Positions 8,460 to 17,961 of a DNA stretch of 64,000 nucleotides are shown piece by piece. This DNA is from Paenibacillus sp. YN15 (GTDB lineage: Bacteria; Bacillota; Bacilli; Paenibacillales; NBRC-103111), in NCBI RefSeq assembly GCF_003285005.1, contig NZ_QMFA01000018.1:31110-95109 (forward strand), in the 5' to 3' direction. Position 1 is the stretch's first letter. Each line of letters starts with the position of its first letter. Position numbers and translations under genes: made by a program. The notes beneath the pieces are model-generated. The model ran no database searches and was not told the DNA's origin. It was given only the letters and a program-made list of their open reading frames with translations.

Positions 8460-11132
8460 TTAACTTTGCGGCTTGGGCCTGACCCGGTTGGTGGGAACCG
8501 CCTCCAGGGGATTGTCCGGCCAATAATGCTTGGGATACCGCCCCTTCAGATCCTTTTTCACCTCAAAATAGGTTTCCCGCCAGAAGCCCGCCAGATCCCG
8601 GGTGACCTGCACCGGCCGTTGGGCCGGAGACAGCAGATGGATCACTACCGACACCCGGCCGCCGCCGATCCGCGGCGTTTCGGTCAAACCGAACAGCTCC
8701 TGCAGCCGGACTGCCATATAGGGCTGGCCGGGATCGCTGTAATCCACCGGAATCCGCGAGCCGCTGGGCACCTGAAGATGCGTGGGTGCGCAGCGGTCCA
8801 GCTCCTGGCGGCGGCTCCAGTCCAACAGGCCGGTTAAGGCCTCGCCCAGGTTCAGCCGGGCCAGTTCCTGTTTGCTGCGCAGCCCCTCCGCGTATGGCCC
8901 CAGCCATTCCGGCAGCGTGGCGAGCAGCGTCTCCTCCGATACATCCGGCCAGGACGGGTCCGCCAGGTGCATGAAGCGCAGACGCTGCAGAAGCTGCCGG
9001 GATGTTTTGGTCCAGGGCAGCGCCTCCAGCCCCTCCTTGGCGATAGCGGCAAGCAGCGCCTTGGCCACCAGCGACGGCGGGGGATTCTGCAGCCGCTTCT
9101 CCCGCAGAATCAGCGCTCCCAGCCGTACCCGGCTTTTGGCCCGCACCGCTTGCGCCGCCTCCTCCCACTCCACGGCCTCCTCTTCCTCCAAGCCTTCCTT
9201 CAGATACGTCTCCAAATGATCCAGCTCCACCGGCGCGGCCAAATAAATTCTGCTGTCCGCCCCCTGATCGTCCAGCTCCGCCGCCACCAGATACGGGACA
9301 CCCGCCAGAGGCTGATCGGCTGCCATAACCGCTCCCCGGCCATTGGACAGAAGATACCGTCCCCGGGAGCGCTGCTGGCCGATCCGGTCCGGATACGCGA
9401 AAGCAAGCAGCAGCCCGCAAAAGGCCAGCTCTCCATCGGGGCCGGAAGGAAGGAGCAATGGCTGCGGGGAGGCAGCGCCAGATCCGGCAGGAGCAGGTGC
9501 GGGCTCAGCCAGCGGGAAGGTGGTGCCATGCCCAGCGGGAGCAGGTGCGGGCCTAGCCAGCGGGAAGGTGGTGCCAGATCCGGCCGGAGCCGGGAGGGAG
9601 TCCAACTCCCGCCTCCACCAGGACGCCTCCTGGCGCACCCGCGCCAGGGCTGCCGGGTCGGCCCGCAACCCCAGGCTGCGGGCCTCGCCTCCGGCGTGCC
9701 GCAGCGCCTCCACCCGCAGGCGCAGGTCCGCGTTGGCCGCGGCCCCCTCCGCCGCGCGGAGCACGTCCCGCTCGCCGAGCAAAGCGGCGAGCTCGCAGCC
9801 CAAGGCGTGAAGGCCCAGCTCCCGGGCCTTCAGCGCCATATGGGCCAGCCGGGGATGGAGCCCCAGCCCGGCCATGGCCCTGCCGTGGGGCGTGACGGCT
9901 CCGTCCGCCCCCAGCGCTCCCAAGCGCCGCAGCAGCCCCCGCGCTTGGGCCAAAGCCGCCGCAGGCGGCGCATCCAGCCAGCGCAGCTCCTCGGGCGCAG
10001 CGCCCCAGGCCGCCAGCTCCAGGCACAGCGGCGCCAAATCCGCCTCCAGAATCTCCGGGGCGGTGCGGGCGGGCAGCTGGCCCTGGTCCTGCTCCGGCCA
10101 CAGCCGGTAGCAGACACCGGGACCCTGCCGCCCGGCGCGGCCCCTCCGCTGGTCGGCGGAGGCAACGGACACCGGCACCGTGTCCAGCCGGGTCATGCCC
10201 GTCCGCGGCGAAAAGCGCGGCACCCGGGAAAGCCCGGCGTCCACCACAACTCGTACCCCGTCCACGGTCAGGCTGGTTTCGGCAATGGAGGTGGCCAGCA
10301 CCACCTTGCGCGTCCCCGGCTCCCCAGGGGCCAGCGCCCGGTCCTGGGCCTCCTGGGGCAGGCTGCCGTGAAGCGGAAGCACCTGCACCGCGCTGCCTGG
10401 CCCGCCCAGCAGGGAGAGAAGCCGCTCCTCCGTCCGGCGGATTTCACCCGCTCCCGGCAGGAACACCAGAATATCCCCCTGGCATTCCCGCAGGGCAGCC
10501 GCCACAGCGGCGGCCGTCCGGTCCTCCAGACGCCCCTCCGGGCGTTTGGCGGCGTAGCGGGTTTCCACCGGATAGGCCCGTCCCGTGCTGACCACAACCG
10601 GCACCTCCCCCATCAGCGCCGCTACCGGCTCGGCCTCCAGCGTGGCGGACATCACCACCAGCTTCAGGTCGCTATTCAGAAGCTCCTGTGCTTGCAGGCA
10701 CAGGGCCAGTCCCAGGTCCGCATGGAGGCTGCGCTCATGAAACTCGTCGAACAGCACCGCCGCCACCCCCGCCAGCTCCGGGTCCTCCTGAAGCATCCGG
10801 GTCAAAATCCCTTCGGTAATCACCTCAATCCGGGTTTTCGGCCCCACCCTGCTGTCCATCCGGACCCGGTAGCCTACCGTTTGCCCAACCTGCTCCCCCA
10901 GCGCCGACGCCATATAGCGGGCCGCCGAACGGGCTGCAAGCCGCCTGGGCTCCAGCATAAGAATCCGTTTGCCCTCCGCCCACGGCTCCCCCAGAAGGGC
11001 CAGCGGCACCCGGGTGGTTTTGCCTGCGCCGGGAGGGGCCACCAGCACTGCCCCGCCTCCTCGGCCAAGCGCCGCCTTCAGCGAGGGCAGCGCTTCCTCC
11101 ACGGGCAGCCTCCCGTTTTCACCACTGCTCAT
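8460..11132 (-). CDS. hrpB: ATP-dependent helicase HrpB (DEAH-box family)
   Basis: 890 residues from ATG 11132, preceded by AGGGGGAACAGGG; the longer frame to 11237 lacks family similarity. Motifs seen: Walker A APPGAGKT (residues 32-39), DEFH Walker B (129-132), SAT motif III (about 162), a VVLATSIAETSLTVDGV motif V, and QRRGRAGR motif VI. The C-terminal HrpB-specific region includes ILREKRLQNPPP and the RYPKHYWPDNP ending. The bacterial family is about 800-850 residues; the excess comes partly from a Pro/Ala-rich insertion encoded by a 48-bp tandem repeat. HrpB is a putative RNA helicase of poorly defined function. Confidence 0.95.
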   Translation of the reverse strand: MSSGENGRLPVEEALPSLKAALGRGGGAVLVAPPGAGKTTRVPLALLGEPWAEGKRILMLEPRRLAARSAARYMASALGEQVGQTVGYRVRMDSRVGPKTRIEVITEGILTRMLQEDPELAGVAAVLFDEFHERSLHADLGLALCLQAQELLNSDLKLVVMSATLEAEPVAALMGEVPVVVSTGRAYPVETRYAAKRPEGRLEDRTAAAVAAALRECQGDILVFLPGAGEIRRTEERLLSLLGGPGSAVQVLPLHGSLPQEAQDRALAPGEPGTRKVVLATSIAETSLTVDGVRVVVDAGLSRVPRFSPRTGMTRLDTVPVSVASADQRRGRAGRQGPGVCYRLWPEQDQGQLPARTAPEILEADLAPLCLELAAWGAAPEELRWLDAPPAAALAQARGLLRRLGALGADGAVTPHGRAMAGLGLHPRLAHMALKARELGLHALGCELAALLGERDVLRAAEGAAANADLRLRVEALRHAGGEARSLGLRADPAALARVRQEASWWRRELDSLPAPAGSGTTFPLARPAPAPAGHGTTFPLAEPAPAPAGSGAASPQPLLLPSGPDGELAFCGLLLAFAYPDRIGQQRSRGRYLLSNGRGAVMAADQPLAGVPYLVAAELDDQGADSRIYLAAPVELDHLETYLKEGLEEEEAVEWEEAAQAVRAKSRVRLGALILREKRLQNPPPSLVAKALLAAIAKEGLEALPWTKTSRQLLQRLRFMHLADPSWPDVSEETLLATLPEWLGPYAEGLRSKQELARLNLGEALTGLLDWSRRQELDRCAPTHLQVPSGSRIPVDYSDPGQPYMAVRLQELFGLTETPRIGGGRVSVVIHLLSPAQRPVQVTRDLAGFWRETYFEVKKDLKGRYPKHYWPDNPLEAVPTNRVRPKPQS
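9478..9590 (-). repeat. 48-bp in-frame tandem repeat inside hrpB
   Basis: Two full units (9478-9525 and 9526-9573) and a partial third encode a 16-residue period of the form PAPAGxGTTFPLAxPA on the minus strand. The repeat sits between conserved helicase regions and keeps the reading frame, so it is expected to make a flexible linker whose copy number may vary between strains. Confidence 0.85.
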
Positions 11133-11271
11133 CCCTGTTCCCCCTTTTTCAAAGTCGCAGCTTCTTGTCAAACGCAAATGACACCGACAGGCATTTATTC
11201 TCGCAACTGCAGTCTGGTTCCCGCGTTTCCCTGCCATTATACTGGATATAACGAAACCAAGGAGCGTTCAT

Positions 11272-12240
11272 ATGGATACCTTCCACATTACAGAGGCCGC
11301 CCGCCGTTTGGGCATCACTACCAGAACCATCCGGTTTTACGAGGAAAAAGGGCTGCTTACCTTCTCCAAAGACCCCGTTAACGGCTACCGTCTTTTTTCC
11401 GGACATGATCTGCTCCGCCTGGAAACCATTCTTGTGCTCCGTGAAGCCGGCCTATCCATTCCCGATCTGCGCAATGTGCTGGAAACCCACGGAATGGGCC
11501 GGCAGGAGGAAAGTCTGTACCTGCTTGAGCTCCAACGTTCTCTCTTGTATGCCCGGCGGCTGGATCTGGACAACCAGATCCGCATGAACGAGGAGCTGAT
11601 CCGCAGCTTTTCCCGGGAGGGCATGAATCTGTCCCCGGCCCTCCAGCACCAGGCGGGGGACGTGCGCAAACAGCGGGAGCTGCGCAGCAGTTGGACCGAC
11701 CACTACCGCTTCGACCTTCAAGCCGAAGACTTCGATGCGCAATTGGCGGAGGGCAGCGCTCAATATCCCGGTTACCCGGACGCCATCCGGCTGATGGCTG
11801 AGCTGCTTGACCCGAAGCCCGCCGAGTCCGGCCTGGACATCGGAACGGGCACAGGCAACCTGGCGGAGGCTCTCGGCAAACAAGGGGCCGTCATAAGGGG
11901 CGTCGACCAATCCCGGAGGATGCTGCAGGTATGCCGGCGCAAATTTCCCATGATGGAAACCAAGCTTGGCAACGCCCTGGCCATTCCGTATGATGCGGGC
12001 AGCTTTGATTTTGCCGCAAGCGGCTATGTTTTTCATCTGCTTGCTCCCGAGGAGCGAAGTCAGGCGCTGGCGGAGCTGCTGCGGGTTCTCAAGCCCGGAG
12101 GGCGCTTCGCCATCTGCGCCCTTCTTCCGGCGGAGGCCTGGTCCTTCGCCGCTGCCGTACTCGACGGCTGGCAGACCCATCTTCACCCGCTTCCGGGGCA
12201 AAAGCAAGTTTCTGTGTTATATGCGGCAAAACCCTGTTGA
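11272..12240 (+). CDS. MerR-family regulator fused to SAM-dependent methyltransferase
   Basis: 322 residues from ATG 11272, with AAGGAG eight bases upstream. Residues 1-70 form a MerR winged helix (FHITEAARRLGITTRTIRFYEEKGL, NGYRLF), followed by a helical dimerisation stretch to about 115. From about residue 140 comes a class I methyltransferase, with motif I GLDIGTGTGNLAEALG (about 187-200) and a RVLKPGGRFAI motif near 278. MerR proteins usually carry a short ligand-binding tail, so here the effector domain appears to be a SAM-binding enzyme. Whether it still methylates or only senses SAM is not known. A separate methyltransferase gene follows 73 bp downstream on the same strand. Confidence 0.93.
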   Translation: MDTFHITEAARRLGITTRTIRFYEEKGLLTFSKDPVNGYRLFSGHDLLRLETILVLREAGLSIPDLRNVLETHGMGRQEESLYLLELQRSLLYARRLDLDNQIRMNEELIRSFSREGMNLSPALQHQAGDVRKQRELRSSWTDHYRFDLQAEDFDAQLAEGSAQYPGYPDAIRLMAELLDPKPAESGLDIGTGTGNLAEALGKQGAVIRGVDQSRRMLQVCRRKFPMMETKLGNALAIPYDAGSFDFAASGYVFHLLAPEERSQALAELLRVLKPGGRFAICALLPAEAWSFAAAVLDGWQTHLHPLPGQKQVSVLYAAKPC

Positions 12241-12313
12241 CCTTCACGCAGCGTGAACCTGTATAGTGAAATCACCGCCGGCCGGCGCACTCCATACAGG
12301 AAGGATCATTCAT

Positions 12314-13003
12314 ATGCCTGATCATGAGCATGTTTACAATCGGCAAGCCCATTTGTACGACCGTATGATTTCCTGCCAGCCCAGCCTTCTCCCGGCACTT
12401 CTTGCCGTCCGTCCTCTGGAAGGACTGGATATGGTAGATACCGGAGCCGGCACCGGCCGCCTGGCCGCGGTTCTGGCTCCTTTTGCCCGCATCCTGTCCG
12501 TGTTTGACCGTTCGGAGGCCATGCTCCACCTGACACGGGAAAAGGTAGCCCCCCTGCTGCCCGCAGACCGTTTCCGCTGGGGAGTTGCAGACCACCGCAG
12601 CTTGCCCGTAGCCGACAGCTCCGCCGATCTGGTGACGGCAGGGTGGTGCGTCTGCTACCTGGCCAGCAGCAATCGTGCGGATTGGCAGGTCTCCCTGGAA
12701 GAGACCATGGCCGAATTCCGGCGGATTCTCCGCCCGGGAGGAACCATTGTCATCTTTGAAACCATGGGCACCGGCACCGATGGTCCGCAGCCGCCGGATT
12801 TTCTCACCGGCTATTACCGCCAGTTGGAGGAGAGGTACGGCTTCACCTTTTCCCTGCTTCCGCTGGACTATACCTTCAGCAGCGTCGAGGAGGCGGCGGA
12901 GCTTACCGGCTTCTTCTTCGGAGAGGAGCTGGCCCGGCAAGTGCTGGCCAAGGGTGTGCCGGTTGTTCCCGAATGGGCCGGCATGTGGACGCTGACGGTG
13001 TAA
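12314..13003 (+). CDS. Class I SAM-dependent methyltransferase
   Basis: 229 residues from ATG 12314, with AGGAAGGA about nine bases upstream. Motif I is VDTGAGTGRLAAVL (about residues 41-54); an acidic residue follows at SVFDRSEAM; the RILRPGGTIVIFET post-motif is near residue 140. It belongs to the broad UbiE/Methyltransf_11 group; substrate cannot be assigned. It follows the MerR-methyltransferase fusion in the same direction, so it may be that regulator's target or partner. Confidence 0.9.
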   Translation: MPDHEHVYNRQAHLYDRMISCQPSLLPALLAVRPLEGLDMVDTGAGTGRLAAVLAPFARILSVFDRSEAMLHLTREKVAPLLPADRFRWGVADHRSLPVADSSADLVTAGWCVCYLASSNRADWQVSLEETMAEFRRILRPGGTIVIFETMGTGTDGPQPPDFLTGYYRQLEERYGFTFSLLPLDYTFSSVEEAAELTGFFFGEELARQVLAKGVPVVPEWAGMWTLTV

Positions 13004-13034
13004 GGCTTCCATGGACTGGGCAGTTCCGCTTGGA

Positions 13035-13940
13035 TCAGGCCGCCTCGCAGGCTTCCGCCCGGACACGGCTTGCCTGAGCCGCAGCCCGCAGCGACGACCA
13101 GGTATAGACGATAAGCGCCGCCCAAATCAATCCGAAGCTGATCCAGCGCGTCATGTCAAAGGTTTCGTGGTACACCGCCACGCCGAGAATCAGCGTAATG
13201 GTGGGGCCTACGTATTGAATGAAGCCGATGGTGGACAGGGACAGGGTGGCAGCCGCCTTGGCAAACCAGAATAAGGGCATAACGGTAACCGCCCCCGCCA
13301 ATAGAAGCAGAATCCAGCGCCAGGCGTCCATTCCGGCCGTGCCGGCCTGTCCGGTAAACTGGGCATACAGCAGATAGGCGGCCGCTATGGGCGCGACAAA
13401 GGTGGTCTCCCAGGCCAGTCCAAGGGTGGCGTCCACGTTGGCTTTTTTCTTGATCAGGCCATACAAGGCAAAGCTGCCCGCCAGCACCAGGGATACCCAC
13501 GGCAGACGGCCATGCTCAATGGTCACTACAGCCACGCCGGTAAAAGCCAGGGCAATCGCCGCCCATTGTCCGACGCGGAGCTTTTCCTTCAGGAACAGCA
13601 CGCCCAACAGCACATTCAGCAGCGGATTCATATAGTAGCCCAGGCTTGTCTCCACCATGTGCCCGTTGTTCACCGCCCAGATGAATACCAGCCAGTTGGT
13701 GCTGATGAGAAGAGACGCCAGCCCCAGATAACGGGCCGTCCCCTTGTTGCGGATCACCTGGCGGTATTCATGGAAGCGGCGGGATACAAGCAGAATCCCC
13801 AGCAAAAATACAAGCGACCACACCATCCGGTGTCCCAAAATCCCCCATGCGGGCACCTCGTCCAGCGCCTTCCAATAAAGCGGGAGAAACCCCCACGCCA
13901 AATATGCCAACAAAGCATAAATAAATCCCTTGGTGTTCAT
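13035..13940 (-). CDS. rarD: EamA-family transporter RarD
   Basis: 301 residues from ATG 13940 (AGGAGG nine bases upstream). About ten transmembrane helices are visible, in two EamA repeats. The opening GFIYALLAYLAWGFLPLYWKAL, the LLISTNWLVFIWAVNNGHMVETSLGYYMNPL stretch and the C-terminal FIQYVGPTITLILGVAVYHE are hallmarks of RarD. RarD was named after chloramphenicol sensitivity; its substrate is unproven. It is convergent with the methyltransferase gene, 31 bp away. Confidence 0.94.
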   Translation of the reverse strand: MNTKGFIYALLAYLAWGFLPLYWKALDEVPAWGILGHRMVWSLVFLLGILLVSRRFHEYRQVIRNKGTARYLGLASLLISTNWLVFIWAVNNGHMVETSLGYYMNPLLNVLLGVLFLKEKLRVGQWAAIALAFTGVAVVTIEHGRLPWVSLVLAGSFALYGLIKKKANVDATLGLAWETTFVAPIAAAYLLYAQFTGQAGTAGMDAWRWILLLLAGAVTVMPLFWFAKAAATLSLSTIGFIQYVGPTITLILGVAVYHETFDMTRWISFGLIWAALIVYTWSSLRAAAQASRVRAEACEAA

Positions 13941-14135
13941 AATCCAAGTCCTCCTGTCCAAAATACGGGCATGCTCTAGCTTTTTTTAGGCCATGCTTTG
14001 TCACGCTAAAGGCTTATTATAGCACACTGTGCGGGATTTGGGACGAGGCGGCGCAGCCAAGTTCCCGCTGCACATCAAACAGGCCGCCCAACCGGACGGC
14101 CTGCCGTATCTGCGGGGCGCCAGCGCTCCGCCGTT

Positions 14136-15836
14136 TTATCCCTTGACCTTAAACTGCTGCAGCAGCTCCTGCAGGCTGTCCGCCAACCGGGCCAAGTCGG
14201 CGGAGGAGGCCGAAACCTCTTCCATGGAAGCCAATTGCTCCTCCGACGACGCAGCTACCGTTTGGGTGTTCATGGACGTGCTGCGCGCAACCTCCTCCAG
14301 TCCGCCGAAGGTCTGTTCGGCCTCCTGAACCTGCTCCACAATGGCAGCGGTGATCCTTGCGGTTTCCTGAACCTTCATTTCCACTTCCTTCATGGCCTGG
14401 ACGATCTCTCCGAACCTCCGGTCGGTTTCCTCCACCGCCGCCATGCCACCCTTGACCTGATCCTTCACCTGAACCATGGACCCCACTGTCCGTTCAATAT
14501 CCGTCCGGATATCGCCGATAAGCTCCGCCACCTTCTCCGCGGATGTGCGGGAGCCCTCCGCCAGCTTCTTCACCTCGCCGGCCACCACAGCAAAGCCTCT
14601 GCCCGCTTCCCCGGCACGGGCCGCTTCAATACCCGCATTCAAAGCCAGAAGATTGGTTTGAACCGCAATGCCTGCAATCACCCTCACCATCTCCTCAATT
14701 TGCTCCGAACGGCGGGCCAGACTGCGGATCGCCGCGTCGGACTGGTCCACCGCCCCGTGAATTTGCGTCATCTGGATTACCGTGCGTTGGACCGCCTGGG
14801 CCCCTTCTCCCGCCAATTGGCCCGCCGCTGTCGTTTTCTCCAGCGCTTCCCGGGAATCCTCGCCGATGGTGCCCATCCCGGCGGCAATCTCCTGCATGAG
14901 CCTGCCGCTTTCGCTGGTGGCGCTTAACTGGGAATCGGCCCCGGCGGAAATATCCTGGATGGACATGGCGATATGCTCCGTAGCCTTGCTGGTTTCATCG
15001 GCGCTCACGGTGAGAATTTCGGCCGTGCCGGCCACCTGCGTGGCAGTGGATGCCGCGCCCTGAATGAGCCGGATCAATCCATCGCGCATCCGGTTAAAGC
15101 TGTTCACCAGCAGGCCAATCTCATCCTGGGACCGATCTGCTACCTCTACAGTGAAATCCCCCTGCCCGGCAGCCTCCAGGGAAGCCTTCACCCGGCCGAT
15201 ACGCCGGGACAAGCTCCAGACGAAGAAGAAAATCGCCACAAGCGAAATCAGCAGCACGCCGGCCAGGATAATCCACACCAGCTTCATGGCCTCATTGGCA
15301 TGCTGGAGCACTGTGGCTTCGGAGGTACCGGCAAACAAAATGCCGATGGTTTCCCCACCTCCGTTTTTTAGCGGCAGATACGAGGTTTGGTATTCCTTCC
15401 CCAGAATGGCGGCCGCTCCCTGATAAGCTGAGCCTTGCTTCAATACCGCTTCCTCTACCGCAGGATCAACAGCGGTTCCCACAGCCCGGCTGCCGTCTTC
15501 CTTCAAAACGGTGGTCGCCACCCGGGTATTGCCCTGAAAAAGGGTGGCCATATTGCCGGTTGCCGCTTTAATTTCATCCAAAATTTCGTTATTGCCATTC
15601 ATGTTTAGGGCGCCCTTGTACAAGCCGTCCGCCTTCACCGACCATTCCCCCGGAAACCGGGCATCCAAATATTTCAGCGCCAGAGCATTGGCGCCAACCG
15701 CATTCTGGGCTACCTCATCGCGGATGCCGTCCTTGAGGATCATCAGAAACATTTGGGACAGGGTAAACGCCGTCATAAGCAGCAGCAGCAGAAACAACAA
15801 AAAAATCTTAGATCCCAACTTCATTTTACGAAGCAT
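14136..15836 (-). CDS. Methyl-accepting chemotaxis protein
   Basis: 566 residues. Two membrane helices (about 8-32 and 186-210) flank a single-Cache-like periplasmic sensor (about 35-185). A HAMP domain follows (about 211-265), then a long coiled-coil signalling domain. The highly conserved tip is present ([41 protein letters not shown]), which contacts CheA and CheW. Start at 15836 has AAGGGGAG ten bases upstream; ATG 15824 is an alternative. No other chemotaxis gene is nearby, as is common for orphan receptors. A SigD-like promoter is present upstream. Confidence 0.95.
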   Translation of the reverse strand: MLRKMKLGSKIFLLFLLLLLMTAFTLSQMFLMILKDGIRDEVAQNAVGANALALKYLDARFPGEWSVKADGLYKGALNMNGNNEILDEIKAATGNMATLFQGNTRVATTVLKEDGSRAVGTAVDPAVEEAVLKQGSAYQGAAAILGKEYQTSYLPLKNGGGETIGILFAGTSEATVLQHANEAMKLVWIILAGVLLISLVAIFFFVWSLSRRIGRVKASLEAAGQGDFTVEVADRSQDEIGLLVNSFNRMRDGLIRLIQGAASTATQVAGTAEILTVSADETSKATEHIAMSIQDISAGADSQLSATSESGRLMQEIAAGMGTIGEDSREALEKTTAAGQLAGEGAQAVQRTVIQMTQIHGAVDQSDAAIRSLARRSEQIEEMVRVIAGIAVQTNLLALNAGIEAARAGEAGRGFAVVAGEVKKLAEGSRTSAEKVAELIGDIRTDIERTVGSMVQVKDQVKGGMAAVEETDRRFGEIVQAMKEVEMKVQETARITAAIVEQVQEAEQTFGGLEEVARSTSMNTQTVAASSEEQLASMEEVSASSADLARLADSLQELLQQFKVKG

Positions 15837-15877
15837 CCTTTGCTCGCTCCCCTTCCACGTGTGAATCTAAGTGGTTT

Positions 15878-15903
15878 GAATCGGCAACTTTTCTACTTCT
15901 TTC
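15878..15903 (-). promoter_or_regulatory. Possible SigD promoter and Spo0A-like box upstream of the chemotaxis receptor
   Basis: On the minus strand GCCGATTC (15878-15885) matches six of eight positions of the SigD -10 element GCCGATAT, with GAAA (15900-15903) 14 bp upstream instead of the ideal TAAA at about 15. A TGTCGAA Spo0A-type word overlaps at 15901-15907. Confidence 0.35.
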
Positions 15904-16065
15904 GACATTTTTCTTCATAACCCTCTGCGTTGTTTTCCGGTCCGATTAATTTGAATAAAATTTGAATTATTTTTACATTAGGCTTGATCCAAAACCAATT
16001 CCGGGCAATCGGCATATGCTGACAGCAGCAGGGATCACAGCGCAAAGAAGAACAGGAGGATGCTT

Positions 16066-16407
16066 ATGCCGCCCCGTTATTGGATTATTGTCGATTTGTC
16101 GCAGTTTATGCTGCATTTGCTGGAGGGGGATCGGGTGGTAAAGTCCTATCCCATCGGCATCGGGACCGTTGCCACCGCTTCGCCGGAGGGGACGTTTACC
16201 ATTATCAACAAACAGCCCAATCCCGGAGGCCCCTTCGGCGCCTTCTGGATGGGATTGTCCAAACCCCATTACGGCATTCACGGGACCAACCGCCCCGACT
16301 CCATCGGAAAACGGAGCTCCCACGGATGTATCCGCATGCATAACGCCGATGTGCTGGATTTGGCGGCGAAGGTATCGGTTGGAACAGAGGTCCGAATCCG
16401 CAAATAA
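16066..16407 (+). CDS. Minimal L,D-transpeptidase (YkuD domain), no signal peptide
   Basis: 113 residues. ATG 16060 touches the AGGAGG site, so ATG 16066, six bases from it, is the better start. It is a bare YkuD catalytic domain: [13 protein letters not shown]-like [14 protein letters not shown] (His72) and the active site [12 protein letters not shown] (Cys88). Family members form 3-3 cross-links in peptidoglycan or cleave them. Unlike most, it has no signal peptide, membrane anchor or LysM domain. B. subtilis relatives of this type are known in spores and the wall; how this one is exported, if at all, is unclear. Confidence 0.9.
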   Translation: MPPRYWIIVDLSQFMLHLLEGDRVVKSYPIGIGTVATASPEGTFTIINKQPNPGGPFGAFWMGLSKPHYGIHGTNRPDSIGKRSSHGCIRMHNADVLDLAAKVSVGTEVRIRK

Positions 16408-16434
16408 ATGCGTGACATAAACATTACATTATAT

Positions 16435-16460
16435 GTTACGTGTTCTGAGGAACATGTTAC
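16435..16460. promoter_or_regulatory. Dyad symmetry between the transpeptidase and ferredoxin genes
   Basis: Arms GTTACGTGTTC and GAACATGTTAC are complementary at nine of eleven positions around a four-base loop. There is no T-run, so it is more like an operator than a terminator. A TATAAT box (16511-16516) for the next gene follows 50 bp later, with no clear -35 box. Confidence 0.3.
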
Positions 16461-16566
16461 ATTTTACGCAAAATTTGCCCAAAAAAGTTCCCCTCCTCTA
16501 CAATTCCTTCTATAATCAGGCCATAGAGATGGAAAGTAATATCCCACAGAAGAGGAGAGGGTAACC

Positions 16567-16881
16567 ATGAATATGCGGTTGAAGACAATGAAAAAGCATA
16601 TTTTCTTTTGCAGCAGCGAGCATTGCGAGGGCCAGGAATTCAGCGAAGTTATGGAAGCGGTGAAGGAGAAGCTGGTAGAGGCGGGCATCCACAAAGACAT
16701 TAAGCTGAGCAAGACTAACTGCCTGGGCTTGTGCGGAAACGGCCCCTTCGCCCTGGTATACCCGGACGGCATTTGGTATTACAACCTGACTGCAGATGAT
16801 GCCGAGCGCATCGTGATGGAGCACCTGGTGAACAATGAGCCGGTGGAAGAGCTGATTATGCACCGGATTGCCACCACCTGA
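16567..16881 (+). CDS. Thioredoxin-fold [2Fe-2S] ferredoxin-like protein
   Basis: 104 residues. It has the layout of thioredoxin-like ferredoxins and NuoE-type domains: HIFFCSSEHC with two cysteines near the N-terminus and NCLGLCGNGP with two more about 40 residues later, followed by ALVYPDGIWYYNLTADDAERIVMEHL. The four cysteines can hold one [2Fe-2S] cluster. The partner enzyme is not evident from neighbours, so it may serve as a free electron carrier. The GGAGAGGG site and upstream TATAAT support the start. Confidence 0.88.
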   Translation: MNMRLKTMKKHIFFCSSEHCEGQEFSEVMEAVKEKLVEAGIHKDIKLSKTNCLGLCGNGPFALVYPDGIWYYNLTADDAERIVMEHLVNNEPVEELIMHRIATT

Positions 16882-16909
16882 TCCGCCGGTACGGATAGTC
16901 TGTCACTTT

Positions 16910-17803
16910 TTAGTACAGCGTTCTCCACAAATAAAAGGTTGCGTAGGCGCGCCAGGGCTGCCAGGCGCGGCCCATTGCCTCCACTTGGGGGAGGGAGGGT
17001 TTTGCCGTTTGGCCCAGCCTCATGCGGATGGCATGGTGCAATCCCACATCGGTTAAAGGAAAGGCATCCGGATTGCGCAGACAGCGCATGGAGGCATACT
17101 GGGCGGTCCACGGGCCGATTCCCCGCACCTCCATCAGCCGTTCCTCCGCCAGCCGGAAGTCTCCCATTTGCAGGAGCTGTTCCTTGGACAGCTCTTTTTC
17201 TGCGATCAGCCGGGCTACGGCAAGGAGCGTCTCCGCCTTGAAACGGCTGAACTTCAGCGCCTGCAGTTCCTCCCGCGAGACAGCAGCCAACCGGTCGGCA
17301 CCGGGAAACAGCATATATTGGCGGCCCTGGTGGACCAGGCTGTCCCCGAATGTTTCCACCAGCCGTTTCTTCAAGGTATATGCAAAAGAAAGATTGATCT
17401 GCTGGCCGATGACCGTCCAGCATAACGCCTCCAAAAGGCTGGGCACTCCCACCAGCCTTAAGCCCCGGTATTGCTCCGCCACAGGCTGCAGCACCGGGTC
17501 CCGGGCGCTTAACGCATAGAAATCCTCCAGCCGGGAATCCAGATCCAGCCATTCCCTGACAAAGGACACCGCCTCCTCCTGCAGCGCGGCGGAAGGGCTT
17601 CCGTTCAGAAAGCGGAGCGTGAGAGAACCGTTGCCTTCTTCAATGGCCAGGAGCGCCGTTTCATTTCCGATGCGGAGGGCTTTGTATACAGTGCGGTCCT
17701 CCACCTGGTGGAGACATTCCGATTCATTGCGCTGCAAGTAACCCAATGCATGCTCAAAGCTGTAATCCTGCGGCACCGCGAGACGGACAAGACGGTCTTC
17801 CAT
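16910..17803 (-). CDS. DNA-3-methyladenine glycosylase II (AlkA-like)
   Basis: 297 residues from ATG 17803, which follows GGAGG by eleven bases. A longer frame to ATG 17857 is possible but has no ribosome binding site. The protein has an AlkA N-terminal-like domain and an HhH-GPD domain: VIGQQINLSFAYTLKKRLVE, the helix-hairpin-helix MEVRGIGPWTAQYASM and the catalytic aspartate in FPLTDVGLHHAI. Family members excise alkylated purines in base excision repair. It resembles Bacillus YfjP. It is divergent from a gene of unknown function at 17962. Confidence 0.92.
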   Translation of the reverse strand: MEDRLVRLAVPQDYSFEHALGYLQRNESECLHQVEDRTVYKALRIGNETALLAIEEGNGSLTLRFLNGSPSAALQEEAVSFVREWLDLDSRLEDFYALSARDPVLQPVAEQYRGLRLVGVPSLLEALCWTVIGQQINLSFAYTLKKRLVETFGDSLVHQGRQYMLFPGADRLAAVSREELQALKFSRFKAETLLAVARLIAEKELSKEQLLQMGDFRLAEERLMEVRGIGPWTAQYASMRCLRNPDAFPLTDVGLHHAIRMRLGQTAKPSLPQVEAMGRAWQPWRAYATFYLWRTLY

Positions 17804-17961
17804 GTCGGCCAATTCCTCCAGTATGTGATAGAATGTGGTGTCAATATGCTTTTCCATGGGGTATAATGACTGTTAAAACAGCTCTCGCGGCTCCATGCGC
17901 CATGCAGACTGCCATAGAGCCCGCGCTGCAGCAGGCGCCGCATAACGGAGGTGGATGCCCC

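Noticed and set aside
8967..11381. 804-residue plus-strand ORF opposite hrpB
   Set aside because: Antisense shadow of a well-supported helicase; overlaps the MerR start in another frame and has no domain or ribosome binding site.
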